The notes beneath the pieces were generated by a model. It was not told where the DNA came from. It ran no database searches and was given only the letters and a program-made list of their open reading frames with translations. The translations under genes were made by a program, and so were the position numbers. 64,000 nt of DNA from Salinicoccus sesuvii (GTDB lineage: Bacteria; Bacillota; Bacilli; Staphylococcales; Salinicoccaceae): the NCBI RefSeq assembly GCF_042648145.1, contig NZ_JBHRWV010000004.1:62001-126000 (forward strand), given 5' to 3'. Positions within the stretch are counted from its first letter, which is position 1. Each line of letters starts with the position of its first letter. Below are positions 33,714-41,979 of the stretch, in pieces.

Positions 33714-34484
33714 TTATGTGGTCTTGAAGTCTTCGTTGTACATATCCGTCACAAACATGTGACCGGGGGCATGGGTGATCATAATTTCTGGTTTGGCGTT
33801 GAGCGCCGCATTCTGCGGTGTCACTCCACATGCCCAGAACACTGGTACCTCGTCTTCGCCAATATCTATTGCTTCTCCGTATTCTGGGTGCATGATATCA
33901 GTGATACCAATAGCAGATGGATCTCCGTAGTGGACCGGCCGACCATGCATGTTCGGGAACTGTGCCGTTATGTCTGACACTCGGTCCACTAAGGGTTTTT
34001 CAAACGGTCGCATCGATACGACCAATTCGCCTGAGAAGATACCGGCTGAGGTGGTCGCGATATCTGTTTTGTACATTGCGACATTTCTCCCCTGCTTAAT
34101 GTGTTTCACTTCGATGTCTGCCTCAAGAATCGCTTGTTCGAAAGTGAAGCTGCATCCAATCAGGAAGGTGACGAAGTCGGACTGCCAGTAGTCTCGGATA
34201 TCCGCTACTGTCTCAGTTAGCACACCTTCTTTGTAGATATTGTATTTCGGGACATCGGTGCGGATATCGGAGCCTTCTGCATATATACTCTCGACCTTGC
34301 CATCTTCTATCACTTCGATAATCGGTACGGCTTTTTGGTTTCTCATAGCATAGAGCAGAAAATCAAATGCATACGATTTTGGCAGAATGACGATATTGGC
34401 CTGAACATTCTCCCCACTGGCACCAGAGGTGGTCCCGTCGAACACGCCCTGCCTTATTTTCTTGCGCAACTGTCTTGCTTCCAT
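33714..34484 (-). CDS. DUF1445/YcsI family protein, D-glutamate cyclase-like
   Basis: 256 residues. Family blocks: GSDIRTDVPKYNIYKEG, FLIGCSFTFEQAIL, KQGRNVAMYKT, MRPF, HYGDPSAIGI, VPVFWACGVTPQNA and THAPGHMFVTD. Usually annotated as putative hydro-lyase; the homologous domain in mammalian DGLUCY converts D-glutamate to 5-oxo-D-proline. AGGAGG precedes ATG 34484. Last gene of the pxp operon, ten bases after the NRAMP gene, which supports a 5-oxoproline role. Confidence 0.88.
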   Translation of the reverse strand: MEARQLRKKIRQGVFDGTTSGASGENVQANIVILPKSYAFDFLLYAMRNQKAVPIIEVIEDGKVESIYAEGSDIRTDVPKYNIYKEGVLTETVADIRDYWQSDFVTFLIGCSFTFEQAILEADIEVKHIKQGRNVAMYKTDIATTSAGIFSGELVVSMRPFEKPLVDRVSDITAQFPNMHGRPVHYGDPSAIGITDIMHPEYGEAIDIGEDEVPVFWACGVTPQNAALNAKPEIMITHAPGHMFVTDMYNEDFKTT

Positions 34485-34494
34485 GTTTATCCTC

Positions 34495-35706
34495 CTATCC
34501 GTTCCAGAGATCCTGTAGACCTTGCAGTGAAATGATACCTGCGCCGATAGTAACAATGACTGCAATGATACCAAAGATGATCATCCAGGTCGGATGACGG
34601 TAGTCACCGACAATCTTTTTGTTTCTTGAAGCGAGCAATACTGCTCCGAGCGTGAGTGGCAAGATCAAACCATTGAAGGCGCCCGCTAAAATCAGCAGAG
34701 TGACCGGTCGTCCGACGAGAGTGAAAATCACCGTCGAAATGACAATGAAGCTAATGATGACAATGTTATTATAGTCGTCAAATACTCTGTGGAGTGATCT
34801 CAGGAATGAAGCACTTGTGTAGGCTGAACCGATGACGGAGGAGAGTGCAGCAGCGACTAGGACCAGACCGAATATCTGCATGCCGATATCACCGAGCGCA
34901 ATTTGGAAGACGGATGCCGGCGGGTTGTCGGGATTGAGAGTCGCTCCACCCGCGACGACACCGAGTACTGCCAAGAACAGCAGCACACGCATAACACCGG
35001 TTGTTAGAATGCCGTAGTTGGCCGCTTTGCTGACGAAACTGAGGTTGTCAGGCCCTGTGACCCCTGCTTCGATCAATCGGTGGGCCCCAGCAAATGTGAT
35101 GTAGCCCCCGACCGTACCACCGACTAGCGTCACGATTGGTAAAAAGAGTGTCATCGGATCTTCTGGCAGAATTGCCCGGTAGGCCGCTTCACCATATGGT
35201 GGGTTTGAACGAATCATGACGAATGCCGTAATGGCAATCATCAATACGCCAAGAATCTGGATGATGACATCCATGACCGCACGCCCATTTTTAAGTAGAA
35301 AGACAGCGATGGCGGTAATACCAGCAATTGCCGCACCGATACGCGGGTCCCATCCGAAAATGGCATTAAACCCGAGACCTGCGCCGGCGACGTTACCGAT
35401 GTTGAATGCAAAGCCTCCAAGAACGATGAGAAAGGCAATCAGATAGCCAAGACCCGGGAACACCGCGTTGGCTACATCCTGTCCCCTTTTACCGGATACA
35501 CTCAGCACCCGCCATATGTTGAGCTGAGCACCGATATCAATGATGATGGATGCCAGAATGGCGAACGCGAAACTGGCTAGGAACTGTTCGGTAAACACAC
35601 TTGTCTGTGTCAGGAACGCAGGCCCAATTGATGAGGTCGCCATTAGGAATATGGCACCGAACAATAGTCGACGCTGTACTGCAGTCATTTTTGGCTTATT
35701 CTCCAT
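34495..35706 (-). CDS. NRAMP-family transporter (YcsG-like)
   Basis: 403 residues with about eleven membrane segments. It belongs to the NRAMP superfamily branch found with YcsF/KipI genes (FLTQTSVFTEQF, then NIGNVAGAGLGFNAIFGWDPRIGAA). The canonical metal-binding D-P-G-N of TM1 is replaced by SIGPAFLTQ, and the M-P-H of TM6 is not seen. Transport of a divalent metal is therefore doubtful; an organic substrate of the operon is plausible. Confidence 0.85.
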   Translation of the reverse strand: MENKPKMTAVQRRLLFGAIFLMATSSIGPAFLTQTSVFTEQFLASFAFAILASIIIDIGAQLNIWRVLSVSGKRGQDVANAVFPGLGYLIAFLIVLGGFAFNIGNVAGAGLGFNAIFGWDPRIGAAIAGITAIAVFLLKNGRAVMDVIIQILGVLMIAITAFVMIRSNPPYGEAAYRAILPEDPMTLFLPIVTLVGGTVGGYITFAGAHRLIEAGVTGPDNLSFVSKAANYGILTTGVMRVLLFLAVLGVVAGGATLNPDNPPASVFQIALGDIGMQIFGLVLVAAALSSVIGSAYTSASFLRSLHRVFDDYNNIVIISFIVISTVIFTLVGRPVTLLILAGAFNGLILPLTLGAVLLASRNKKIVGDYRHPTWMIIFGIIAVIVTIGAGIISLQGLQDLWNG

Positions 35707-35720
35707 ACTCGAACCCCTCT

Positions 35721-36479
35721 CTACATTGTCTGTGTAGTAACTCCTTCTGTACCGAGCTGTTTTCTGATTTCCTTGACGAACTCGAGTGCTTTAGCCCCGT
35801 CGCCATGGACACAGATGCTGTCAGCCTGAATCTCGATATCCTTACCGTTCACACTCTCCACGCGTCCTTCCTTGACCATGCGCACGACCCGGCGGACCGC
35901 TTCTCTAGTGTCAGTGATCATGGCCCCCTCTTTTCTGCGACTGACCAATGTGCCATCATCTTCATAGGCCCTATCTGCGAATACTTCGTGTCGAACTGCA
36001 AGTCCTTCTGCCATCCCTGCTTTCACTAAGTTCTGGTTGGATAGTCCCATCAGTTTGAGCGACGGATTGTATGCTTTTACTGCCTGGGCGATGGTTTCAG
36101 CTAACGCCATATCATTGAATGTTGCATTGTACAGGGCGCCGTGCGGTTTAACGTGGTTCATCTCGATTCCCGCCATGCGGCAAAAGCCGTCCAGTGCGCC
36201 GAGTTGATATACAACCATTGCATGCACTTCCGGCATCGACATATCCATATACCTTCTACCGAACCCCATTAAATCCGGAAATCCAGGATGCGCACCGATG
36301 CCAGTCGTCCCACTTTTTTTGATCAACTGGACAGTTTCAAGCATGACTGATGGATCACTCGCATGGAATCCACACGCAACATTTGCTGATGAGATCAACG
36401 GAATGATCTCATCATCGTTGCCAATCGAATAGTTGCCGTAGCTCTCTCCAAGATCAGCGTTCAAATCTACTGTATACAT
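35721..36479 (-). CDS. pxpA: 5-oxoprolinase subunit A (LamB/YcsF family)
   Basis: 252 residues. DLNADLGESYG at the N-terminus, SANVACGFHASDPSVM, GAHPGFPDLMGFGRR and HVKPHGALYN are family signatures. PxpA with PxpB and PxpC forms the bacterial ATP-dependent 5-oxoprolinase that opens 5-oxoproline to glutamate. It follows the biotin carboxylase gene by 13 bases and precedes the NRAMP gene by 14. Confidence 0.93.
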   Translation of the reverse strand: MYTVDLNADLGESYGNYSIGNDDEIIPLISSANVACGFHASDPSVMLETVQLIKKSGTTGIGAHPGFPDLMGFGRRYMDMSMPEVHAMVVYQLGALDGFCRMAGIEMNHVKPHGALYNATFNDMALAETIAQAVKAYNPSLKLMGLSNQNLVKAGMAEGLAVRHEVFADRAYEDDGTLVSRRKEGAMITDTREAVRRVVRMVKEGRVESVNGKDIEIQADSICVHGDGAKALEFVKEIRKQLGTEGVTTQTM

Positions 36480-36493
36480 GATTGGTCCCCTTT

Positions 36494-37840
36494 CTACTCG
36501 GTAATGCGATTATTCAGAAGAAACTTGATGTCCACTGTATTGGACCGATAGTTCGGATGTTGCATCAAATAGTGCTGGAAATCGAGGTTCGTCCGGACCG
36601 GACCGATGACTGTCTCATCAAGCACGTGCATCATCTTTTGTATTGCCGCATCTCTTGAAGGTGCGTGGACGATGACCTTAGCAATCATAGAGTCATAGTA
36701 CGGCGGCACCGTATATCCTGGATAAATATGCGAATCGATTCTTACGCCATGTCCCATGCCGAAATGCAGGGTGTTGATGGGCCCAGGGGCTGGCATGAAA
36801 TTATCCGACGGATCTTCCGCATTGATGCGGCACTCGATCGCAAATCCGTTAATGGTTACTTGATCTTGGGTCACAGGCAAAGGCCTACCGTCAGCCACTT
36901 CAATCTGGAGTCTGACGATATCAATGCCTGTAATTTCTTCCGATATCGTATGCTCCACTTGGATGCGTGTATTCATTTCAATAAAATAAAAGGCCGCTTC
37001 CGACTCAACGTATAAGTATTCGACCGTCCCAGCCCCTCTGTAGTCGAGCTTTGCCACCGCTTCTGCTGTACGCCTGGTGATATCGTCACGCAATGCTGCA
37101 TCCAGCACCGCGGCCGGTGCTTCTTCTATCAGTTTCTGATTGTTGCGCTGGATGGAACAATCCCGTTCGAACAGGTGGATGGCTTCCCCTCGCCCATCAC
37201 CGACGACCTGCACTTCGATGTGGCGTGCACGTTCGATGAACTTTTCGATATAGATCCGATCATCACCAAACGCATTCTTCGCTTCTTTTTTAGCATCTTT
37301 ATACTGTTTTTCGAGTGCGGATTGATCATGCACGAAACGCATGCCTTTGCCGCCCCCGCCAGATACTGCCTTGATGACAAGCGGGTAGCCAATATTTTGT
37401 GCGACCTTTTCCACTTCCCCAAAGCCATCGACAACCCCGTCACTGCCGGGGATGACCGGTACGCCTGCAGCTTTCATCGTCTGGCGCGCCATTGCTTTAT
37501 CTCCCATGCGGGAGATCGTGTCCGCCGTCGGACCGATGAAGGTGATCCCCATTTCCTCCATGCGTCTGGCGAAAGCTTCTGATTCGGATAGGAAACCATA
37601 GCCAGGATGAACAGCATCCGCACCACTCACTTCGATGGCGGCAGCAATCGCATCGAAATCGAGATAGCTGTCACTGCTTTTCGCCGGCCCGATACAGATC
37701 GCTTCATCTGCCAAGGCAACATGGAGACTATCACGATCCGCTGTAGAGTAGACCGCGACACTACGCACATCCATCTCTTTTAACGTCCGGATGATTCTGA
37801 CGGCGATTTCGCCGCGATTTGCGATCAACACTTTCTTCAC
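36494..37840 (-). CDS. accC: Biotin carboxylase subunit
   Basis: 448 residues. N-terminal KVLIANRGEIAVRIIRTL, ATP-grasp glycine loop SGGGGKGMRFV (near 163), HIEVQVVGDG, ERDCSIQRNNQKLIEEAPA and FIEMNTRIQVEH. It carboxylates biotin on the carrier protein encoded just upstream. Start is GTG 37840, six bases after GGAGG. This is a second, operon-specific copy rather than the acetyl-CoA carboxylase one, judged by the pxp neighbours. Confidence 0.92.
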   Translation of the reverse strand: MKKVLIANRGEIAVRIIRTLKEMDVRSVAVYSTADRDSLHVALADEAICIGPAKSSDSYLDFDAIAAAIEVSGADAVHPGYGFLSESEAFARRMEEMGITFIGPTADTISRMGDKAMARQTMKAAGVPVIPGSDGVVDGFGEVEKVAQNIGYPLVIKAVSGGGGKGMRFVHDQSALEKQYKDAKKEAKNAFGDDRIYIEKFIERARHIEVQVVGDGRGEAIHLFERDCSIQRNNQKLIEEAPAAVLDAALRDDITRRTAEAVAKLDYRGAGTVEYLYVESEAAFYFIEMNTRIQVEHTISEEITGIDIVRLQIEVADGRPLPVTQDQVTINGFAIECRINAEDPSDNFMPAPGPINTLHFGMGHGVRIDSHIYPGYTVPPYYDSMIAKVIVHAPSRDAAIQKMMHVLDETVIGPVRTNLDFQHYLMQHPNYRSNTVDIKFLLNNRITE

Positions 37841-37841
37841 A

Positions 37842-38264
37842 CTAGTCCTCCTTTGGCTTTATGGAGAAAAGTGGCTGATCGTACTCGACACTCTCCCCAT
37901 TGCCGACATGAATTTCTTCCACGGTACCCGCTACATCGGCCTTTACTTCATTGAAGACCTTCATCGCCTCGATGACGCCAAGTGTATCGCCCACACTCAC
38001 AACATCTCCGACGGAAACAAATGTTTCGTCACTATTCTCTTCCTTCTCAATAAAAAATGTACCGACCTGTTTGGCAGCGACCGTATGTGCGTCCGGTGCC
38101 GCCGCGTCGCTCTGCACCGATGCCCCCGTCTCGATAGATGCTTCTTTGGATGCGCCTTTTGCCTCGAGATGTATTTTGACATCACCGTCCTCTATGCTTA
38201 GTACTTTGAGATTCTCTTCCTTCAACAGTTTTGCATATGCCCTTATTTCTTCGATATCCACCAT
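37842..38264 (-). CDS. accB: Biotin carboxyl carrier protein
   Basis: 140 residues. N-terminal helical region, an Ala/Ser-rich linker, and a biotinyl domain with the lysine in IEAMKVFNEVKAD near residue 101. ATG 38264 follows GAGAGGTGATA. It sits between pxpC (two-base gap) and the biotin carboxylase gene (one base). Confidence 0.92.
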   Translation of the reverse strand: MVDIEEIRAYAKLLKEENLKVLSIEDGDVKIHLEAKGASKEASIETGASVQSDAAAPDAHTVAAKQVGTFFIEKEENSDETFVSVGDVVSVGDTLGVIEAMKVFNEVKADVAGTVEEIHVGNGESVEYDQPLFSIKPKED

Positions 38265-38266
38265 TA

Positions 38267-39247
38267 TCACCTCTCCATTATTTTTGCGACTTTCCGTGCT
38301 GAAGGCCTCACGTGTGCGTGGAACAGGTTATTGACTTCGAGATAGTCCCCATTTCTAATGCGTGTCATCTCTTCTTGGTACAATGCACTGGCTGCTTCAG
38401 CTGTTATTTTTGTAAACTCCACTATATCTCCCGGCTTTTTCTGCACAAACTTCGGAATGTCTACACGCGCGACTGTCCCAATGCGTGCATAACCGCCAGC
38501 TGTCTGCCTGTCATTGAGCAATACAATCGGCTGACCACCTTTCGGTACTTGAATGCTGCCGAGCTGTGTTGGTTCGGACAAAACGTCGTGGTCTGGTGTC
38601 GCCGTGAGCTCAGCACCATCAAGCCGGAAGCCCATACGGTCGCAATCTTTTGTCAGACTGTACGGAGCACTGAAAAACCGCGCCTGCATTTCACCATTGA
38701 ATCGGTCAAACTGCTGTCCGGGTATGACCCTGATGGTGTCATCCGCTTCCGACTCGCGTATTTTATACGGCCTTATAGTCCCACCTCCGACTGAATGGAG
38801 GACGTCCCCGGTTTCGAGTGTCCTGCCCCCGCATCCGCCGATACCGCTACGGACATGGGTCGAGGCGCTGCCGAGCACCGGTGTGACTTTGAACCCACCG
38901 GAGACCGCCAAGTATGTCCGGGCACCACGCGCTGACCCAAACTTAACTGAGCTGCCCTTTGAGACGTGGATCGCCACGCCTGATGGACAGTCCATGTCGT
39001 CAATCTGCATTTCCATATCTGCCCCCGCTGTTGCGAGGATGGTATCTTTCAGCACTTCAAATGCAGCACCTTTGTAAGTCATCTCAATGCCAGCGGCGTT
39101 TTCATCATTGCCGAGCAGCTGGTTTGCGAGCATGAGCGCCCGGTAGTCCATCGCACCTGCTGGTGAAAATCCTTGAGACTGGTGGCCGAACCTTCCAAGA
39201 TCCTGAACTGTCGAATAAAGTCCGGGGCCTGTCACTTTTAATGTCAT
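38267..39247 (-). CDS. pxpC: 5-oxoprolinase subunit C / biotin-dependent carboxyltransferase family (KipA, AHS2)
   Basis: 326 residues. Blocks: GPGLYSTVQDLGRFGHQSQG, SPAGAMDYRALMLANQLLGN, AIHVSKGSSVKFGSARGARTYLAVSGG and GSIQVPKGGQPIVLLNDRQTAGGYARIG. Homologous to one half of the urea-carboxylase carboxyltransferase. Acts with PxpB as the ATP-dependent activating part of 5-oxoprolinase. Start lies two bases after the pxpB stop. Confidence 0.92.
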   Translation of the reverse strand: MTLKVTGPGLYSTVQDLGRFGHQSQGFSPAGAMDYRALMLANQLLGNDENAAGIEMTYKGAAFEVLKDTILATAGADMEMQIDDMDCPSGVAIHVSKGSSVKFGSARGARTYLAVSGGFKVTPVLGSASTHVRSGIGGCGGRTLETGDVLHSVGGGTIRPYKIRESEADDTIRVIPGQQFDRFNGEMQARFFSAPYSLTKDCDRMGFRLDGAELTATPDHDVLSEPTQLGSIQVPKGGQPIVLLNDRQTAGGYARIGTVARVDIPKFVQKKPGDIVEFTKITAEAASALYQEEMTRIRNGDYLEVNNLFHAHVRPSARKVAKIMER

Positions 39248-39249
39248 GA

Positions 39250-39966
39250 TTACCCCTCCCTCACTTCAAATTGGATATCGTACTCTCCCGCTTTGATACG
39301 GGCGGCAATTTCCTTGAACTCGGCTTGATCGATTGGGCGGTAGACAATCCTGTCTCCCGCTTCGTAGAGAATCTGTTCTTCCCGGCCACGATCAAACAAT
39401 GGCACGGGGGTCCTGCCGAGCAGGTGCCAACCGCCTGGGGATTCGAATGGGTACATGCCTGTCTGCTTGCCCCCGATGCCGACGGACCCCGGGGGTATGC
39501 GCACACGCGGCGTTTCAAGCCGTGCTTTATAAAGCCGTTCGTCGAGTCCTCCAAGATAAGGAAACCCTGGCATGAAACCAAGCATATAGACGAGGTATTC
39601 CTTATTGGCATGCAGCGCAATCACCTCTTCTGGAGACAATCCATCAGATTCAAAGCTTTCGATATCCGGGCCGTATTCACCGCCGTAGCACACCGGAATT
39701 TCAATCACACGGTATGAGACCTTTTCTTCAAGCAGTGATGATTCGTCAACCTTTCCGACCGCTTCCCTCAGGGCGGTCACATCCGTTTTAAAAATATCAA
39801 AATAGATGATGAGACTCGTATAGGAAAGCACAATTTCTTCGATTCCAGGGAAAGTCATCTCTTCAATACGATGACGCAAGGCCACGAGCTGACGGTTGAT
39901 TTGCTCATCAATTTCGTCACCCAGGTGAATCGTCAGTGCGTTTTCCGAAAATTGCTTGATTTCCAT
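39250..39966 (-). CDS. pxpB: 5-oxoprolinase subunit B (KipI, AHS1)
   Basis: 238 residues. Family signature GFMPGFPYLGGLDERL, PRVRIPPGSVGIGGKQTGMYPFESPGGWHLLGRTP and PVCYGGEYGPD. First gene of a seven-gene operon running to 33714. In Bacillus the KipI homologue also inhibits sporulation kinase A, but that role is not expected in a non-sporulating coccus. GGAG lies before the ATG. Confidence 0.93.
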   Translation of the reverse strand: MEIKQFSENALTIHLGDEIDEQINRQLVALRHRIEEMTFPGIEEIVLSYTSLIIYFDIFKTDVTALREAVGKVDESSLLEEKVSYRVIEIPVCYGGEYGPDIESFESDGLSPEEVIALHANKEYLVYMLGFMPGFPYLGGLDERLYKARLETPRVRIPPGSVGIGGKQTGMYPFESPGGWHLLGRTPVPLFDRGREEQILYEAGDRIVYRPIDQAEFKEIAARIKAGEYDIQFEVREG

Positions 39967-40002
39967 CCGCCCACTCCTCTACTGAATATTCTAACTTTTA
40001 TT

Positions 40003-40021
40003 ATAAACCTTCATGGTTTAT
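40003..40021. promoter_or_regulatory. Inverted repeat between the divergent pxp operon and amidohydrolase
   Basis: ATAAACC at 40003-40009 and GGTTTAT at 40015-40021 are perfect arms with a five-base spacer. They overlap TATAAA/TATAAT-like -10 elements of both strands, so a shared operator is plausible. No regulator gene is in the cluster. Confidence 0.45.
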
Positions 40022-40054
40022 TATCAAAGAGAAGAAGTGAAGGGAGAAATGATA

Positions 40055-41317
40055 ATGAGAGTGTTTACAGAGAAGATGTCCGCAGAAAAACTCGACGATA
40101 GGACAAGCGAGCGGCTCCATCGGCGGATACTTGAAATATCCAAAATCGGCCGGACGGAAAACGAGGGCGCCAAAAGAATGGGGTATTCTGAAGCGGAATC
40201 GCAAGCAAAGAGCAAGGTGATCGAGTGGATGGCGGATATTGGCATGCACGTCAGAAAAGACGGTGCTGGCAATGTATTTGGAACCTATAAAGGTGCAGAT
40301 GACTCCAAAGTATTCATGGCCGGCTCCCATATTGATACTGTGCCCGATGGTGGACATTTTGACGGGGCGGCAGGCGTACTGACAGCACTCGAGATCGTGA
40401 CACTCTGGCACGAGGCATCATACAGACCGAAATATGATTTTGAAGTCGTCATATTCTCAGACGAGGAAGGTAGCCGGTTCAGCAGCGGACTGACCGGCAG
40501 TCGGGCCTTTATGGGAATGATCGAGGAAGCTGAACTCGACAAGTACCGTGACCCATTTGGTCAGACATTCGACGAGGTCATCGGCAACATCGGCTCAAAC
40601 AGAGAACAGTTCCTCAATGCGGAAGGACCCGCCAAGCAGATTGCGATGTACGCAGAAATCCATATCGAACAGGCAAAGCAGCTTGAAGAAAAAAATCTAC
40701 CCGTCGGCATCGTCAGTGGTATCGCCGGGGCAACACGGACGAAAGTTACATTCCATGGTGTGGCAGGGCACGCGGGCAGCACACCGATGACCGAGCGTAA
40801 AGATGCCCTCGTCAAAGCATCGGAGTTTATCAGTACGCTTCCTGAAATCGCCAAAAGCGTCAGTCCGACCGCTGTCGCCACTGTCGGTAAAATGACTGTG
40901 AGTCCAGGCGGCGTCAACGTGATTCCAGGCCAGGTTGAACTTGTCGTCGATGCACGTGACATCGATGAAGCGCACCAATCGAAACTGATCCAAGCCGTCG
41001 CGGATCATGCGCACGACATTGTAAAGGACAGTGACATCACTGTTGACACTGATCTGACTACCCGTATTCTGCCGATTCCCATTGATTCTGAAATCATCGA
41101 CAGTATGGAAGCGTCATTCAAGCGCCACGACCTACTGCCGATTCACCTGCCAAGTGGCGCGGGTCACGACGCCATGAGCGTCGGGACACAGTTCCCCGTT
41201 GCGATGCTATTTGTCCGAAGTATTGGAGGCATCAGTCACAGCCCTGAAGAATTCACCCACATCGAAGATCTCACCCAAGCCGTTAAAGTGCTGAAGGATT
41301 TCTTCGAAAACCAATAA
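40055..41317 (+). CDS. M20 amidohydrolase (allantoate/N-carbamoyl-L-amino-acid hydrolase type)
   Basis: 420 residues. Zinc site blocks GSHIDTVPDGGHFDGAAGVL (near 95), SDEEGSRFSSGLTGSRAF (near 135), AEIHIEQAKQLEE (near 200), and SGAGHDAM near the end. This set marks the UraC/AllC-like ureido hydrolases, which cleave N-carbamoyl amino acids, ureidopropionate or allantoate. ATG 40055 is eight bases after AGGGAG. Divergent from the pxp/biotin carboxylase operon, hinting at cyclic or ureido nitrogen compounds. Confidence 0.88.
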   Translation: MRVFTEKMSAEKLDDRTSERLHRRILEISKIGRTENEGAKRMGYSEAESQAKSKVIEWMADIGMHVRKDGAGNVFGTYKGADDSKVFMAGSHIDTVPDGGHFDGAAGVLTALEIVTLWHEASYRPKYDFEVVIFSDEEGSRFSSGLTGSRAFMGMIEEAELDKYRDPFGQTFDEVIGNIGSNREQFLNAEGPAKQIAMYAEIHIEQAKQLEEKNLPVGIVSGIAGATRTKVTFHGVAGHAGSTPMTERKDALVKASEFISTLPEIAKSVSPTAVATVGKMTVSPGGVNVIPGQVELVVDARDIDEAHQSKLIQAVADHAHDIVKDSDITVDTDLTTRILPIPIDSEIIDSMEASFKRHDLLPIHLPSGAGHDAMSVGTQFPVAMLFVRSIGGISHSPEEFTHIEDLTQAVKVLKDFFENQ

Positions 41318-41318
41318 G

Positions 41319-41354
41319 AAAAGCGCAGGTCCTTTAAGGAACCTGCGCTTTTTT
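41319..41354. terminator. Bidirectional terminator
   Basis: AAAAGCGCAGGT and ACCTGCGCTTTT pair, extended inside by CCTT/AAGG with one bulged A, then a T run. Confidence 0.85.
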
Positions 41355-41364
41355 CGCATCATTT

Positions 41365-41952
41365 TTAGACTGAAGCTGGTCTGATACCTCTTTGGAAGAC
41401 TTCCCATACACGGTCGAACTCACCCTCCTGGTAGGTTTTCCCGTAGAAATCCGGCGTAACAGCCAGTCCATCCAAGAGAAGGAAATAGGTTGAATAGATC
41501 TGAGCGTTAGACAACTCAGCATCGATCTCCCCTTCCCGTTTCCCCCGCTCTATAATATCGTCGAATAGGACCCTGGCAGTATTTTCAGATTCTGTATATC
41601 TTTCCATGATATAGTCCTTTAGCTCCTGTGGCTGATATCTTGCGTAGCGATAGTAAAAATCCGCACTGGCGTCACCTGTACTATCAAGAGACATCGTCTT
41701 CATCAGATCATGAAGAATTTCCATCACGCGTTTTTGATTGTCGTTTAGTACGCTTTTGAGGTGTGCGATATAGTCTTGCATTTCTTTATCCAGTACATCC
41801 TTGAAGATATCTTCCTTACTTTTGTAGTGGGAATAGAGGGAGGGCTTTTTGATGGCCACAGCCTCTGCGATCATCGACATGGAAGTCGCTTCGTATCCGA
41901 ACGTACCGAAGAAATTGCGACTTTCCACTATAATACTTTCTTTCGTTTCCAT
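41365..41952 (-). CDS. TetR/AcrR family regulator
   Basis: 195 residues. N-terminal HTH (NFFGTFGYEATSMSMIAEAVAIKKPSLYSHYKSKEDIF, residues 13-50) and an all-helical ligand domain. It lies 27 bases after the MFS gene in one operon; the palindrome at 43210 is the likely site where it represses both. Ligand unknown, probably an exported drug. Confidence 0.9.
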   Translation of the reverse strand: METKESIIVESRNFFGTFGYEATSMSMIAEAVAIKKPSLYSHYKSKEDIFKDVLDKEMQDYIAHLKSVLNDNQKRVMEILHDLMKTMSLDSTGDASADFYYRYARYQPQELKDYIMERYTESENTARVLFDDIIERGKREGEIDAELSNAQIYSTYFLLLDGLAVTPDFYGKTYQEGEFDRVWEVFQRGIRPASV

Positions 41953-41979
41953 CAGTAAAACTCCTTTGGTGAGTCTTTA

